From contig JAIVFH010000217.1 of NCBI GenBank assembly GCA_025765595.1, positions 1-48,498 on the forward strand: a stretch of DNA of 48,498 bases. Direction: 5' to 3'. How positions within the stretch are numbered: the first letter of the stretch is position 1; each line of letters starts with the position of its first letter. Shown one piece after another: positions 1-10,921 of the stretch. The notes under the pieces were generated by a model, which saw only the letters and a list, made by a program, of their open reading frames with translations, was not told where the DNA came from and did no database searches. Source of the stretch: Obelidium mucronatum. Taxonomy: Eukaryota > Chytridiomycota > Chytridiomycetes > Chytridiales > Chytriomycetaceae. The position numbers and the translations under genes were made by a program.

Positions 1-39
1 TGTCGCTTGGAAAACATTTTCTTTTGTTTTGTTTTTATT

Positions 40-960
40 TTTTTTGTAATTACACCCCAAACAGAATATCTCGAAGCGCAATCAGCCCGCCAGGGCTGCG
101 GTACTGGCTGGGTTTGGGGCTGCGGTCTCGATTGTGAAAGCGAGATTTTTTTTGTTCATAGTTCTATGTCAGCTCACCAGGGCTGCGGTACTGGTTGGGT
201 TTGGGGCTGCGGTCTCGACATGATGCTTTGGGGCTCTCCTTCCTCCACTGCCACAAAACTGATGACATAATTTCCATTCCACTAAATGATGAAATACAAT
301 ACTTCTCCTTCAGATCTCACTGAGTAAAACACTATTTTTGATTTTTCTAGGTTCCGATTGGTGTTTTGATGGGCAACGCAAAGGATATGCCATGCGGTCG
401 TCATTCAAATTCAACAACACTTAGATTGAAAGGATATCAACTTAAATAAACTAAAATAAATCGCCTCTTGAACATTCTTGGAAACACAATTCAGCTCAAT
501 TCAGGGACGCGTTATTTATTTCTTTCGTTTAAAATCTCCCCCCCAAACAAAAAAACCTAATTCGCAATCAGCTCACCAGGGCTACGGTACTGGCTGGGTT
601 TGGGGCTACGGTCTCGATTGCGAGAGCTAGATTTTTTTGTTCATAGTGTAATGTCAGCTCACTAGGGCTACGGTACTAGCTGGGTTTGGGGCTACGGTCT
701 CGACATAACTCTTTGGGGGGTTCTCCCTCCACTTCCACAAAACTGATGACATAATGTCCATTGACATCTCATTGAGTTAATCACCATTTTTGATTTTCTA
801 GGTCACTGTCGATTCCAATCGGTGTCGCATTTTCCTGCATTGACAGATACGCAAAGATATTCCTTGTGCCGCATGGAAAAATATAAAATAAAATAAACTT
901 AAATAAACCCCGACATACATACTTCTTGAATACAATAAGTCAGGGACGCTTTTCTTTCTT
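40..960. repeat. Diverged tandem duplication of a ~486-bp unit
   Basis: Two head-to-tail units of about 480 bp, roughly 47-532 and 533-960. Matching landmarks recur in the same order: a CCCCAAACA stretch, a pair of 50-bp motifs, a segment with ACAAAACTGATGACATAAT (256 and 737), a TTTTTGATTTTTCTAGGT-like segment, ATAAACTTAAATAAA-type sequence, and CAGGGACGC followed by a T-rich stretch (about 503 and 943). Similarity is high in the 50-bp motifs and patchy elsewhere. No conserved reading frame runs through both units: unit 1 has an 87-codon ORF but unit 2 has stops at the same place. From 961 to the end of UBC13 at 1102 I see only poly-T and AT-rich sequence. Confidence 0.75.
82..703. repeat. 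Four copies of a 50-bp G/T-rich motif
   Basis: Copies lie at 82-131, 169-218, 568-617 and 654-703. Each starts TCAGCYCRCYAGGGCT and ends GGGGCTRCGGTCTCGA, and each contains GGGCTRCGGT-type blocks. Spacing is 87, 399 and 86 bp, so they form two pairs, one per larger unit. Copies 1 and 2 carry TGCGG where copies 3 and 4 carry TACGG, so the two pairs diverged after the larger duplication or were homogenised separately. Function unknown. A structured RNA, a protein-binding array or part of a mobile element are all possible; no tRNA-like or CRISPR-like organisation is evident. Confidence 0.85.
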
Positions 961-1101
961 TTTTTTTTTTTACTGCAAGGCTTTTTTTTGGGTCCAAAGT
1001 ATTTGCTTTCGAAGGTGGATCAAACGGGTGTTTTTTGTTGCTTTTGAAAAATAAAATCATAGCAATCGCAATAATCATCATTTTAATTATTTCCTAACAA
1101 A

Positions 1102-1976
1102 TCACTGCGCGTATTTAGCTGTCCATTCTTTAGCTAATGGGAAAGAGATGAATAAGTTAAAATTTTGGATAAATGGGTGTAACGCAAGCCCCGAACTCTA
1201 CCAGTAGCAATGGCTGCCTTTTTCATTATCTTTCCAGTGTTGTGCTACGTCGTTTGCCAAAGGATCGTCTAATAGAGAAAACAGTTTAGGAATATTTCGC
1301 GAGTTACACCTAGTGCGCGTGATGACAAAAAGTACAAAACAAAAACCTGGGTTGGGAGCTGATAACAACGCTTGAATTGACAACAAAACCGTACGGATTT
1401 GCAGCGCTGGAGACCATTTATCTGTTTCCGAAATTTTGAGCTTGCGAGCAAATATAGAACACGTCCAAGAACGTTGTGATTTTTTTACCCTTCAAGATAT
1501 CCAAACAAATGCGTCCCAGCTTGTCGATATTCGGGTGGTAAATTTTCGTCAAAAAGCGAACTTTGGGTGGTGCCATGGGATACTCTTCAGGCAAAAACAG
1601 TTCCAACTTGAAGTTTCCACCTGTATCATTTGTTTGATTTTTTTGGTTGTGTTTGTTGGTGCTGAGCCAAGAACCCTTCCCTTTCGAAATCAGAAACTCA
1701 AACCTTCGAATGGTGATGAACTTGGACCAGAAATAATGACGTCAAAGTATCGCAGGTTATCTTCATGAGGTATGGCGTTGACGCCTGGTGCGGGTTCAGG
1801 CAAGGAGACGTTCGGTTTCCTAAAATACAGAACCAGGACGGTTTAAGAAGCAAGAAAACAGATAGGTGCCTTTGTATAAACGGACAGAGTTGTCAACTGG
1901 TATGAGACGCGGCGCACGGGCGGGATTGCAAGCAAGGGGGGCGACTACCTTGATGATACGCTTTGGAAGAGCCATT
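1102..1976 (-). CDS. UBC13: Ubiquitin-conjugating enzyme E2 Ubc13 (UBE2N)
   Basis: E2 that, with Mms2, builds K63-linked ubiquitin chains. Translation across about six exons matches Ubc13 along its length: MALPKRIIK (1976-1950), then ETERLLAEPAPG, the block [16 protein letters not shown], the HPN motif (YHPN), the active-site segment [11 protein letters not shown] with its cysteine, [33 protein letters not shown], and a last exon ending KEWTAKYAQ with the stop at 1102. Splice signals are GT-AG, for example exon 1 ends AAG|gtagtc. One problem: after WKDNEK the frame must shift by one base at 1217-1223 (CC then five T on the + strand) to read AAIAT and join the last exon. This looks like one extra base in the assembly. 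Its 5' end faces the F-box/ankyrin gene. Confidence 0.92.
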
Positions 1977-2009
1977 TTATAAAAGTTGTTTTCGATTGAA
2001 ACAAGCAAA
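1977..2009. promoter_or_regulatory. 33-bp divergent start region UBC13 / F-box-ankyrin
   Basis: The UBC13 start codon (1976, minus) and the first ATG of the F-box/ankyrin gene (2010, plus) are only 33 bp apart. The two 5' leaders must therefore overlap or start inside each other's coding region. No TATA-like element was recognised. If the F-box gene actually begins further downstream the gap grows, but the F-box motif begins almost at this ATG. Confidence 0.4.
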
Positions 2010-3521
2010 ATGCCAACAGGCGCGATCAGCTTGCGCAATGTTCCGTCGGAGGTCATTACGGATATATTGATCCATCTTCCTATCGATGCCAACCTGAAAA
2101 GCGTTGCGCTGGCTTCCAAACAGCTGCTGGCACCATTTCTCTTGGGTGGCGTCTCCTTCAGAAGGCGCCACCTCCGATGGAAATATTCCATTTCTCTTAC
2201 CGAGTCTATCTGGGACTTCCTGAAGGAAATTAAGGCGCGTTGGGCAGCGGGAGAGTTCGCCAATGACGATGGGCCTAAATGCCAAAATCATACCAACAAG
2301 CAATTTACAGCGAGTTCTTCACCGATAACGCGGACATTGACATTCTTAAATCCGCTCTCAGTAACGGAAATGTCGACCTGGCTTCATTCATGCTAACTCG
2401 GGACGCCGAGGACCCTGAGGCAAGAGATGATCTTGCTCTTAAATGGGCTCTTGAATATCAACCTGAAGGGGTGGGAGAAATTATTGAACTGCTTTTGTCA
2501 AGTGGACGAGCGGAATTCCCACTCCGAAATCGGTTGCCGAGGGACTTTCTCACAACAGCATGTAGACTTGGAAGTGAGACTTTGGTGGAGCATCTCTTGA
2601 AAACAGGATGGAATCGTTCCAGGGATTCTGGAAGAGAATCCCCATTCGGATTCCGACATGAGTATGAGGATTCAAATGCCCCAATTCGAATGGCATCGGA
2701 ATGCGGACATGAGAAGATTGTGAAGATGCTTCTGGCAGACGAAAGCGCGGATCCCTGGGCAGCAGGCCTTTCCCTCAGAATCGCTTGCAAGCACAATCGA
2801 CCAAAAGTCGTCAAATTTCTTCTTGAAGAGAAAGGCTTCGTATACCGCTCCTTGGGCATTCGACGCTTTTCTAGAAGCCCTGACAGGCAAACCAAAACCA
2901 GAAGTCGTCGCCCTTCTTCTTTCAGAAAACCGCGTGGATCCTACAGCTTCAGATAACAAGGCTTTGGTTCACGTTGCTACTCGCGGGAGTGCGGAAAACC
3001 TTATGCTGCTGCTTGCTGACCCACGCGTGGATCCTAATATCGCTATTCAAAAGGCTGCCGAAGCTGGCAGTGGTGCCCACATTGCATTTTTATTGGCTGA
3101 TGAACGCGTGAATCCGGCTGCCAACAACAACTACGCCATCTCCGCTGCTGTGACAAGTGGGTCTATCGAAAGCGTCAGACTTCTTTTGAATGATGAACGA
3201 GTTGATCCAAGTGTCAATGACAATGAACCGTTGCGTGGAGCGTGTGAGCGGGGTAACGCGGAGATGGTCAAGCTTCTCTTGACAAGCGCAAAAGTAACTC
3301 CACCCGTGAATTGCCTTTTGGATGCTGCCGAAGCGGCACATACTGAGCTCTTTGAAGTTCTCTTGGCAGACAATAGAGTGGGTTTGTTGGATGATGGAGA
3401 CAGTATGTTGGATGAAGTGAAACGTTTGTTGGTTGAAGACAAGATCGACGGGAAGACGCGCAATGCACGCGCGGATATGGCTTTTCTTTTATCGTTCAAG
3501 CTTTTGGAGCTTGGTCGTTGA
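2010..3521 (+). CDS. F-box / ankyrin-repeat protein
   Basis: Probable substrate adaptor of an SCF ubiquitin ligase. The first exon begins MPTGAISLRNVPSEV and continues ITDILIHLPIDANLKSVALASKQL, an F-box-like segment. After a likely 56-nt intron (2255-2310, GT-AG, phases agree) come degenerate ankyrin repeats: A-x-x-x-x-x-x-x-VVKFLL and LLL-x-x-x-RVDP-type units, at least eight, to the stop at 3521. I chose ATG 2010 because the upstream extension would need a TTG start. A frame change is needed near 2823-2840, at GAAGAGAAAGG, where FLLEEK must join the frame that continues PWAFDAFLEAL. No intron with agreeing phase fits there, so it is a real or artefactual 1-base indel. The substrate is unknown; large expansions of such genes are common in chytrids. 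Confidence 0.75.
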
Positions 3522-3805
3522 AACGTGTTTTTAAATGTGACTATTTTACTTTGATACCTGAATAAACATTTGGTGGAGAGAACATTCTTTCTTCCGAGAG
3601 TTTGCAACTGGTTTCAATGCAATGGTGTGGTCTATCCAGAATGCTTGAATCACATGGTATGATGCAAAGTTCACTTGCGCCGAATGTCTATCGATGACAA
3701 ACCACACGGCAAATGGAAAATAAACCGAACGTTATCTTTAATTCTCTGACGTTTTTAAACTTGAGCAACTTGGTTCACGAAGCTTTATTATTCAAAAAAA
3801 AAAAA

Positions 3806-6800
3806 ATGATGGACCAACTGTTTGAGAAGGCGGCCTCCCTCGGTTCGGAAAACACTCAATACACCCCTAGAGGCGAAAAGAATTAATGGAATGGACTTTT
3901 TTGTGTGTATAAACAGCATCTGCGGCCACAGAGGCAGGAAAAGGTCTGTCGCAGGACTTTACAATGGGGAACTTGTACGAGACATGTGAAGAACGGATCC
4001 AGGACATCAAATACTTGCTTGACTCAAAGGTTTTTTTCTGTCCTTTGTTTTCGATTCACTGCTGTTTTGTTTTTACAAAACCCCGATAACTTGCTGATCT
4101 GTTATTGCTTTGCTTGCACAACCTTGCAGTTTGAACAGGAGAAAATCAATGCACTCAAGAGGCTGATTGCGGTATACAAAACACGTACACGCCTGATGTT
4201 GAATTCAAATGCGCTTTTTTGGTATTGCAGATGATCTCCAAAGGAAAGGATGTTCGTGGCTTCTTTCCAGGTAATCCATCCCATCACTCCAAAAAAAAAA
4301 AGCATGGACTTAAAATGCAAACAATAAGATGTGGTCAAAAATGTGGCATCAACGTCATTCGAAGTCCGGAAACTCGTATACATTTATCTCTTGCGATACG
4401 CTGAAGAAGAACCCGATCTGTCACTCCTGAGTATCAATACATTCCAAAAGGATTTGACGGACAGGAATCCAATGATTCGAGCGATGGCGTTGCGTGTCAT
4501 GTCTAGTATTCGAGGTTTTTTGATTGTCTTTATGTTATTTTATTTTACTTTTTTCTTTTGTTGAATACTCTGCTTTTTTTTGTGTGTGTAGTCCAAATGA
4601 TTGCTCCTTTGAGTATGTTACTTTTTTTCCTATTGTATATATCTGTTTTTCCCTGATGTTCCAACTTCTTCAAAGTCATGATGGCGCTCAAAACTGGAAG
4701 TAGGGATATGTCTCCCCATGTTCGAAAAGCTGCCGCAAACGCACTGCCAAAGATTTACAGGTAAAAATACCCTTTGCTCGTTTTATTTTTATTCTATTTT
4801 TTTTTTTTTTTTTGGTTAAATAACCAAAACAAAAAAGTCTGGACCCTGGAATGCAAGAAGACTCCATGGAACTCCTTGAACTATTCATGAACGATGCATC
4901 CACACTCGTCCTCGGGAGCGCGATTCTAACAATGAATGCAATCTGTCCTGACCGATTCGACTTGATTCATCGCCATTTTCGGAAACTATGCAGTCTGTTG
5001 ATTGATGCGGATGAGTGGGCGCAGATTGAAATTGTGGGAGTGTTGGTGCGATATGCGAGGACGTTTTTCACGGATCCGAATGTTGCTGCAGTTGCTGCTG
5101 CACAGCCGAATAATGGATCTGCGGACGCGGCGGAACAAGATTTCTATTCGAAAAAGCAGCATCAAGATTCAGCAACGATTGTCTCGGCACTTGCGGACTT
5201 GGATCCTGATCACGCGTTATTGATTCATTCTTGTATTCCTTTACTCCAGAGCCGGAATGCAGCGGTTAGCGAGCAGCATATTCACACAACTTTATTCTTC
5301 AGTTTTTACATCGATTTGCTCATGTCTTTTTATTTTTTATATTTTTTTTGGTGCCAACAGGTTGTTCTCGCCGCATCCCGCCTCTTGATCCACACAGCCC
5401 CCACCCCACTCCTCAACAAACCAATATCCTCCCTCCTCCGCCTCCTCACACTCACATCCACCGAACACCAATACTACATTCTCCAAAACCTCTTAACCCT
5501 CGCGCACACGCATCCAACCCTTCTCCACCCGCACACACGCCATTTCTACGTCTTCCACGACGACAGCGTGTACATTAAAGACTTGAAGCTTGAGATCCTG
5601 GGCGTTGTGGCGTGGGAAGGGAATGCGTTGGGGATTGTCAAGGAGTTGAAGGATTTGGTGAGGAGTTGGGATAGTGGGGTTGCTGTGAAGGCTGTCAAGT
5701 TGATGGGGATTATATGTGGAAAAATTGGAAATGGAGGTGGTGGGGATGATGGGGTTGGCGGCGGTGTTGCGGCAGAGTGTTTGGCGTGTTTGATGGGGCT
5801 TTTGGCTAGTGATCAAGGTGAGATGACCGTGTCGTTTGTATTGTGTTGTATAATGCTGACTAAAAATTACTTGATGATTCAAGAAATCATTGTGGCTGAA
5901 AGCGTGATTGTGACGCGTCGACTCTTGCAGCAAACAACCAAGCCAACCACAACGTCAGCAAGTGGAACAGCAACGGGAACGAATAAGAACACGAGATTGA
6001 TTATTCTCCTTGCTCGATCTCTTGATGCAATCACAATCCCAATGGCCCGCGCGTCTATTCTCTGGTTGATTGGTCAACACTGTGAAGCTGTCCCAAAGAT
6101 TGCGCATGACTCGTTTCGAACAGCAGTCAAAGGATTCTGTGGAGAGAGTTTGATTGTGAAGCTGCAAATATTGACTCTGGGAGCGAAACTTGTTTCAGTG
6201 ATTCGAGACACCAACAGTGGAGACGAGAAGGAAAAAAAGGCAAACGCGACTGTTTTGTTGATTTGGGAACATGTTTTGAATTTGGCTAGATATGATGCGA
6301 GTTTCGATGTGAGGGATCGAGCAAGGTTGTTGAAGGGCTTGGTTGACGCAGATCAAGCTGTGGAAGGTGTTGTTGAAAAAGGTTTGTTTACAGGCAAGCT
6401 AAAGAGTGTCTTGTTGACACCAAAGGCGGTACCAGCAATGGATATTGCCCAAAGAGGTAGAGTGAGGGTTCTCCATTTTTTCAACCAACTTACAATCTTG
6501 TTTGAAACAAAGGTCAAAGCAAATTCACTTTGGGAAGTCTGTCGCATTCATTCAATATTGCAGTGAAAGGGATACAAACCGCTGCCCGACTGGTCTCCGG
6601 TGGTGAAATGTAAACTGGAGCGAAACATTACCATTGCTCAGGCAACTGCATGGTCTGAGCCTGTCGGTGAGATCTGTGTCCAGTACTGACGAGTATGAAG
6701 GGACCGCATGGCGGAAGTCAAAGTATTCCACCTCGACGGTCATCGAATCAGCTGGCGCAACCGTCAGTAGCTGCCAAAGCCAGCAGTGCAAGCCACCCAC

Positions 6801-6993
6801 GCGCAGCAAGTTTGATGATTTGGCAGCGTTCCTTGATGAATCGAGCAGCGACGAGGAGGTGAAGTGAAGTTGAAGTTGAGGAAGTTGAAGAAGAAGAAGT
6901 CGAAGTGAAGTCGAAGAGGAGGAAGTGGAGTATGAATACGAAGACGAAGAAGAGTACGAAGAAGAAGAAGACGAAGAAGAACACGAAACATGA
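3806..6993 (+). CDS. APL6: AP-3 adaptor complex subunit beta
   Basis: Large beta subunit of AP-3, which sorts cargo from Golgi/endosome to vacuole or lysosome-like organelles. Spliced translation follows AP-3 beta: [14 protein letters not shown], then [75 protein letters not shown] and [16 protein letters not shown] in the alpha-solenoid trunk. The C-terminal part keeps [11 protein letters not shown], and the 3' end is very acidic (Glu/Asp/Tyr run to the stop at 6991-6993), like the acidic hinge of AP-3 beta. Intron 1 (3873-3916) uses a GC donor and joins two blocks in phase. One extra G in GGG near 6568-6571 breaks the frame between FNIAVKG and YKPLPDW, so exon structure after about 6570 is uncertain. 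FIS1 ends 39 bp downstream on the other strand. Confidence 0.9.
6860..6993 (+). repeat. GAA/GAG-rich low-complexity tract
   Basis: Nearly pure purine triplet sequence (GAA, GAG, GAC, TAC mixed) of about 130 bp at the 3' end of the AP-3 beta gene. In the frame ending at 6993 it encodes an acidic tail rich in E, D and Y. In the other frame it gives a lysine/serine-rich ORF, and on the opposite strand a Ser/Phe-rich ORF; both are by-products of the composition. The tract is prone to length change, which makes the exact C-terminus uncertain. Confidence 0.7.
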
Positions 6994-7031
6994 GATTCAT
7001 TCAATAAACACAAACGCCGTCAGCGCCACAA

Positions 7032-7568
7032 TCACGGCCGCCTCGCCCCCGCCCCCGCCCCCACAAACGCGAAAAAAGCCGCCGCGCACGCCACCGCGCC
7101 GCCGACGAGCGCAAGCCCCACAAGCCCGTCGCGGCGCACGCGCGCGTCGATCGCCGCGCGCAGCGCCAGCGTCTGCGCGTTGCGCGGCTCCATCTGCAGC
7201 AGAATGTCGGCGAACTTGCGCGCTTCGACAAACGAGGCGAGCTTGAAGTGGCCGACCGACAGGTAGAAGAGGCACTCGCGCCGGCGTGCGGGGTTGTCCT
7301 TGTAGAGCTCTGGATTTAGAGTGCGGAATTAAACAAAAGTGCATTGTCGACTCTTAATAGTCTAGCTACCATGCAGCAGCTGCAGTCCTGCTTCGTGGTC
7401 CTTGCGCAGCCCGCTCTTTACGAGGTTGTACGCATAGTCAAACTTGGTCTGCGGATTCACCTTGCCCGCCGCGACCTGCTTCTTGTATTCAGTTCGGAGA
7501 ACATTGATTTCTTCTTGAGACGATGTCGTTTCCAGATCAATCAGGAAGGGCAGCTTTTCATCACTCAT
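7032..7568 (-). CDS. FIS1: Mitochondrial fission protein Fis1
   Basis: Tail-anchored outer-membrane protein of mitochondria and peroxisomes that takes part in fission. Exon 1 (from 7568) encodes MSDEKLPFLIDLE and the TPR-like segment QTKFDYAYNLVKSGLRKD. After one intron, exon 2 gives ELYKDNPARRRECLFYLSVG, FKLASFVEARKFADILLQMEP and ARVRRDGLVG, then a hydrophobic anchor rich in G, A and V and a short basic tail ARRP. Order and length match the family. Exon 2 is strikingly GC-rich compared with exon 1 and the neighbours. The gene is convergent with AP-3 beta, only 38 bp between stops. Confidence 0.92.
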
Positions 7569-7847
7569 GAGGTGGATCTCTTTTTTTTTTTTGGATAAAT
7601 TTAAAATGATTCTTTTTTGAAAATCAATACAACGTGGTTGCGTATGATGACGTGGTCGGGAAAATTGGTTGATGAATGCGTTGGAATCTTTTGATCCATC
7701 AGATTGTGTTTTAAGAACGAATGACGATGCAAAGTGCCGTCTTCTTACTAATCCAAATAATATTCCAAGTAGTTCGACTTGAGAATCCTATATTTCATGT
7801 GGTTTGCTGTTTTGTACGCTTTATAAAAACTTTTTTTTCTTTCTTCA

Positions 7848-8195
7848 ATGAATTCACAAGAAGTCTGGTATCGCCTCGTATACACTGATGGCACCCGACT
7901 TCCAAACACTGACGATGATTTGATTGAAGTGATTGGCATCCACCAGGCAGCACACGCTACCAACATGAAGCATGCCGTATGGCAAAAGAACCGTTGTATA
8001 CTGACCGTTGATGCTTCAAATCTCAAAGTATACAAAAACAAGGAATCTTTTGATGCAAAAGTGTCTCTTGCTGTCGCTGCGAGTATAGCTGGCCTGGGTG
8101 TTTCACAAAATGATCCTGTGCTTGTGTTAGTTCCTCAAAGTATGGGCGGCGATTCAAGTTGGGAGCAACGTTTTTCTTCATTGCAACTGCGATAA
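7848..8195 (+). CDS. Crinkler (CRN) N-terminal-domain-only protein
   Basis: A single-exon 115-aa ORF. It resembles the ubiquitin-like N-terminal header of CRN/Crinkler proteins: a beta-rich start WYRLVYTDG, a helix NMKHAVWQKN, the block VDASNLKVYKNKESFD, and a C-terminal strand DPVLVLVPQ. In the family this header is followed by a toxin-like or NTPase/nuclease C-terminal domain. Here the ORF stops about 15 residues after the header and no downstream exon was found before HOP2 at 8291. It may be a truncated gene, a free header, or the first exon of a gene whose rest was lost. Assignment rests on motif resemblance, so the molecular role is open. Confidence 0.6.
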   Translation: MNSQEVWYRLVYTDGTRLPNTDDDLIEVIGIHQAAHATNMKHAVWQKNRCILTVDASNLKVYKNKESFDAKVSLAVAASIAGLGVSQNDPVLVLVPQSMGGDSSWEQRFSSLQLR

Positions 8196-8290
8196 TAAAG
8201 TTTCACAACTTCACCTCCTCGAGTGTGTTCCCAAACTGGAAAACAGAATACAAGTGACGAAAAAAAAAGTGAATAATAATAAAAGTCAAA

Positions 8291-9570
8291 ATGGGGCCAA
8301 AGCAACCACCAGCCAAGAAGCAAAAGACGGACGAAGGTTTTGGTCTTGAGTTTGACTAATTTGACAATCTTGCTCTAACTATTGGATCCCATATGATTTT
8401 TTCAAGATGAAGCAAGGGCAACCATCTTGAAGTGTGTAATCCGTTTCCTAGTCTTGTCCGACTCAACGTTTCTGCGGTCACCCCCCCTTAGATACATCAT
8501 CACACAAAACCGTCCTTACAACTCAACTGATGTATATAATAACCTGCATTCATCGATTGGGAAGACGCTTGTGGGGAAGATCTTGGATAAGCTTGCTGAA
8601 GACAGTACGAACCCGTTTGCCACACACATTCCAGCACAAATAACATGGCCATATTTATTTTCCACAATTACATTCATTCAAGAGGAAATAACAGCGAAAG
8701 CTTTTGGAAAAACGACTATTTACTTCCCGAACCAAGTATGAAAGTTTCAACATATGCTCCAACGATTCTGCTTTATTTATTTATTTTTCTGTTCATTGAT
8801 CAGAATGCCGATGATATCCCAAGTGCCGAGGAAACGCGGGAAATCGATGTTAAAATTGCAAGTTTGAAAGAAGAGGCAAGCGTGTTGAAGGCTGAGGTAA
8901 CAAAATCTGCTTCATGACACGTGTTACTTCCCCTCTGAAGTTATTTATTGTATTTGATTTTTTTGGCTGGTGAAAAGAATACTGCAAATGAAAAGAGTAA
9001 GTGTTTTTTGTTTTAAAAGATTTCCCACTCTCTATCTTGTTGCAACATGGCTGCGACCCTTTCCATAAAAACAAACAGTTCTCAACTCATTAAAGAATAC
9101 CGAGAAAACATGCGACTTGGAAAAGACTTTGGCGAGCCTGAATGAAGAGGTGGCATTTTTTTTTAAAAAAAAAAAAAGAATCACTTCAAGGCACTTACGT
9201 TTTTTTTTATATCCTTCTTCTTCTCATTTTAAAAGAATGAAAAGCTGGAAACGAGACTCCAAGGAATCCGTAATGGAACGCGAAAATTGACTGTGGAAGA
9301 TAAGAAGAGGGCCGATGCAAAGCTGGAAGCGAATCGGAAACAATGGAGAATTCGGAAGCAGTGGTTCAAAGAATCATGGGCTCAGATTTCAGAGAATTTG
9401 CCGCCAAAGAAAGTGAAGGAGGTGTTGGTTCGTATTTCTTTTTTGCTTTTATTTTTTTTATTCCACAATGATGCTAACAAGACTCGTGGAAATAGGAGGA
9501 TCTTTGTGTAGAAACAGATGAGCTCGCTAATGTGTGTTATGAAACTCAGCTGACGGAGCTGATGAATTGA
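8291..9570 (+). CDS. HOP2: Meiotic recombination protein Hop2 (PSMC3IP)
   Basis: Partner of Mnd1; the dimer stimulates strand invasion by Dmc1/Rad51 in meiosis. The spliced protein starts MGPKQPPAKKQKTDE. It then has the winged-helix segment ILKYIITQNRPYNSTDVYNNL, KTLVGKILDKLAED and ITAKAFGKTTIYFPNQ, followed by a coiled coil (EETREIDVKIASLKEEASVLKAE) and RNGTRKLTVEDKKRADAKLE, WRIRKQWFKESW, VETDELANVCYETQLTELMN. About eight exons are needed, all with GT-AG borders and agreeing phases. One is a 19-nt microexon (AATACTGCAAATGAAAAGA, about 8980-8998) that keeps the coiled-coil frame. No frame breaks were found. Confidence 0.93.
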
Positions 9571-9684
9571 GTGTTGTTGTTTTGAATTTGTTTTGCTTTC
9601 TTTCGTTGGAATATCAGCTCATAGTTTCGAGTAAAGTAAGAGAATCGGAAGATTCTGCAACTGTATAGTATATTCCTTTCTTAT

Positions 9685-10921
9685 TTATTGCGTTGAGGCT
9701 CCTGATCCATTGAACAAGACATTCTTCAAGACTTGAGCCATCATGCCATGGAGACTTTCCACCCCAATCTTGCAACCATCTTTACTAACCTTCGCCAACT
9801 CTCCTGCTGAAGCGCCACTATCTTGCTTCTTTTTTCTGTCTCCAGCCAGGGGACCCATTCCGCCACCACCACCAGTTCTACTAATCGCAACATCTGCTTG
9901 CTCAATCTTTTCCGCCAAATCATTGATCTGCCTCGCATTATACTCCCGATTCATCAAGATAGGATTCGCACTCAACGTGGCAACCCAATACTTATTCCAC
10001 AACAACTCCAACACACTCTTATCCAACCCACTCATGAAATAATCCACCTCCAATTCATAATACCTGCTCGCATGGACCCCAAAATCCTCAATTTTACTCA
10101 ACGGAATGTTTTGGTATTCACTCGCAGGCGCGTCGGGTGGGGTGTATGATTCCGGGTAAGTTCTAAAGGCGCCGATGGATACTTTTCCAGCCGCGATGGT
10201 GCGGTTCGGGTCAATCACGACGGCGCAGAAGGGTTCTTGGAATTGTTGGTTCAGCATTTGGGTGGAAACGTCGATTCCAGAGAGCCAGCATCCGTATCCT
10301 GGGTGTGAGTGGTACCAGCCGAGAACGTTTTCGAGACGGCCAACCTTTTTTTTTTCGTGTGTGTGGGTGTGAGGGGACTAGTTTTCGTACAAGGAATCCT
10401 CCCCGCTATTCCCTCCAGAAAAAAAAAGTTACGTACCTCTTTGCCTTTGATAACATAATCAACCATGTATTCGCATCCTTCTTGAGCCGCATTCACTCGA
10501 GTTTCAGTTCCTTCAACGGGAAGGGCAAAAGCGTCGAGAACAATCATTGTATCGCCAATAACTTTTCCTTGCATAAGCCCCATGACTTCGATTTCACCTC
10601 CAGAGCGAGCATGCATGACCTAAACGCAGAGTTGAAAGTAAGTAATGTTTTTCAAGTGGCTTCATCACCAACCACCAACTCACCATCTTAACAAGCGCAA
10701 CGGCTGATACTCTTACTTTCTTGAAATGGTTTGGATCCTTTTGCCAGGGTTTCTCTTTCATGATCGCCTGTTGCTGAGCATTGTCGTAGTGGAAGATTGC
10801 GTCGAGTTCTTGGATTTCATTGTTGAGCGCGAAAGTCTGATTCGTAGGAGGCCATTCATTAAAATTTAAATCAATAGGTGTAAAATAGAAGGGGTACCTT
10901 GAAGGCGTCTTGCGCTTGCAT
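9685..10921 (-). CDS. CSN5: COP9 signalosome subunit 5, deneddylase
   Basis: Zinc metalloprotease of the COP9 signalosome that removes Nedd8 from cullins. Exon 1 (MQAQDAFK) starts at 10921. Later exons give [14 protein letters not shown], the MPN block [28 protein letters not shown] with its glutamate, [24 protein letters not shown] sequence, and an intact JAMM motif in [21 protein letters not shown]. The C-terminal helical domain continues to the stop at 9685. All introns are GT-AG and no frame break was seen. It is divergent from MMS2 with a 54-bp gap and convergent with HOP2. Confidence 0.95.

Noticed and set aside
7..270. 87-codon ORF with a hydrophobic start and repeated QGCGTGWVWGCGLD
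   Set aside because: The second repeat unit has stops in the same frame and changes follow the DNA repeat rather than protein constraint, so I treat it as repeat DNA.
82..703. CRISPR-like array
   Set aside because: Only four copies, irregular spacing that is itself duplicated, no unique spacers, and the genome is eukaryotic.
2230..2320. Frameshift between the F-box exon and the first ankyrin frame
   Set aside because: A 56-nt GT-AG intron (2255-2310) with agreeing phases explains it better than an indel.
6552..7013. Ser/Phe-rich minus-strand ORFs opposite the GAA/GAG tract
   Set aside because: They are the complement of a low-complexity coding tract of AP-3 beta and show no independent features.
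6905..7344. Basic, Arg/Pro-rich ORFs over the GC-rich FIS1 exon
   Set aside because: High GC leaves few stops; the FIS1 frame explains the sequence.
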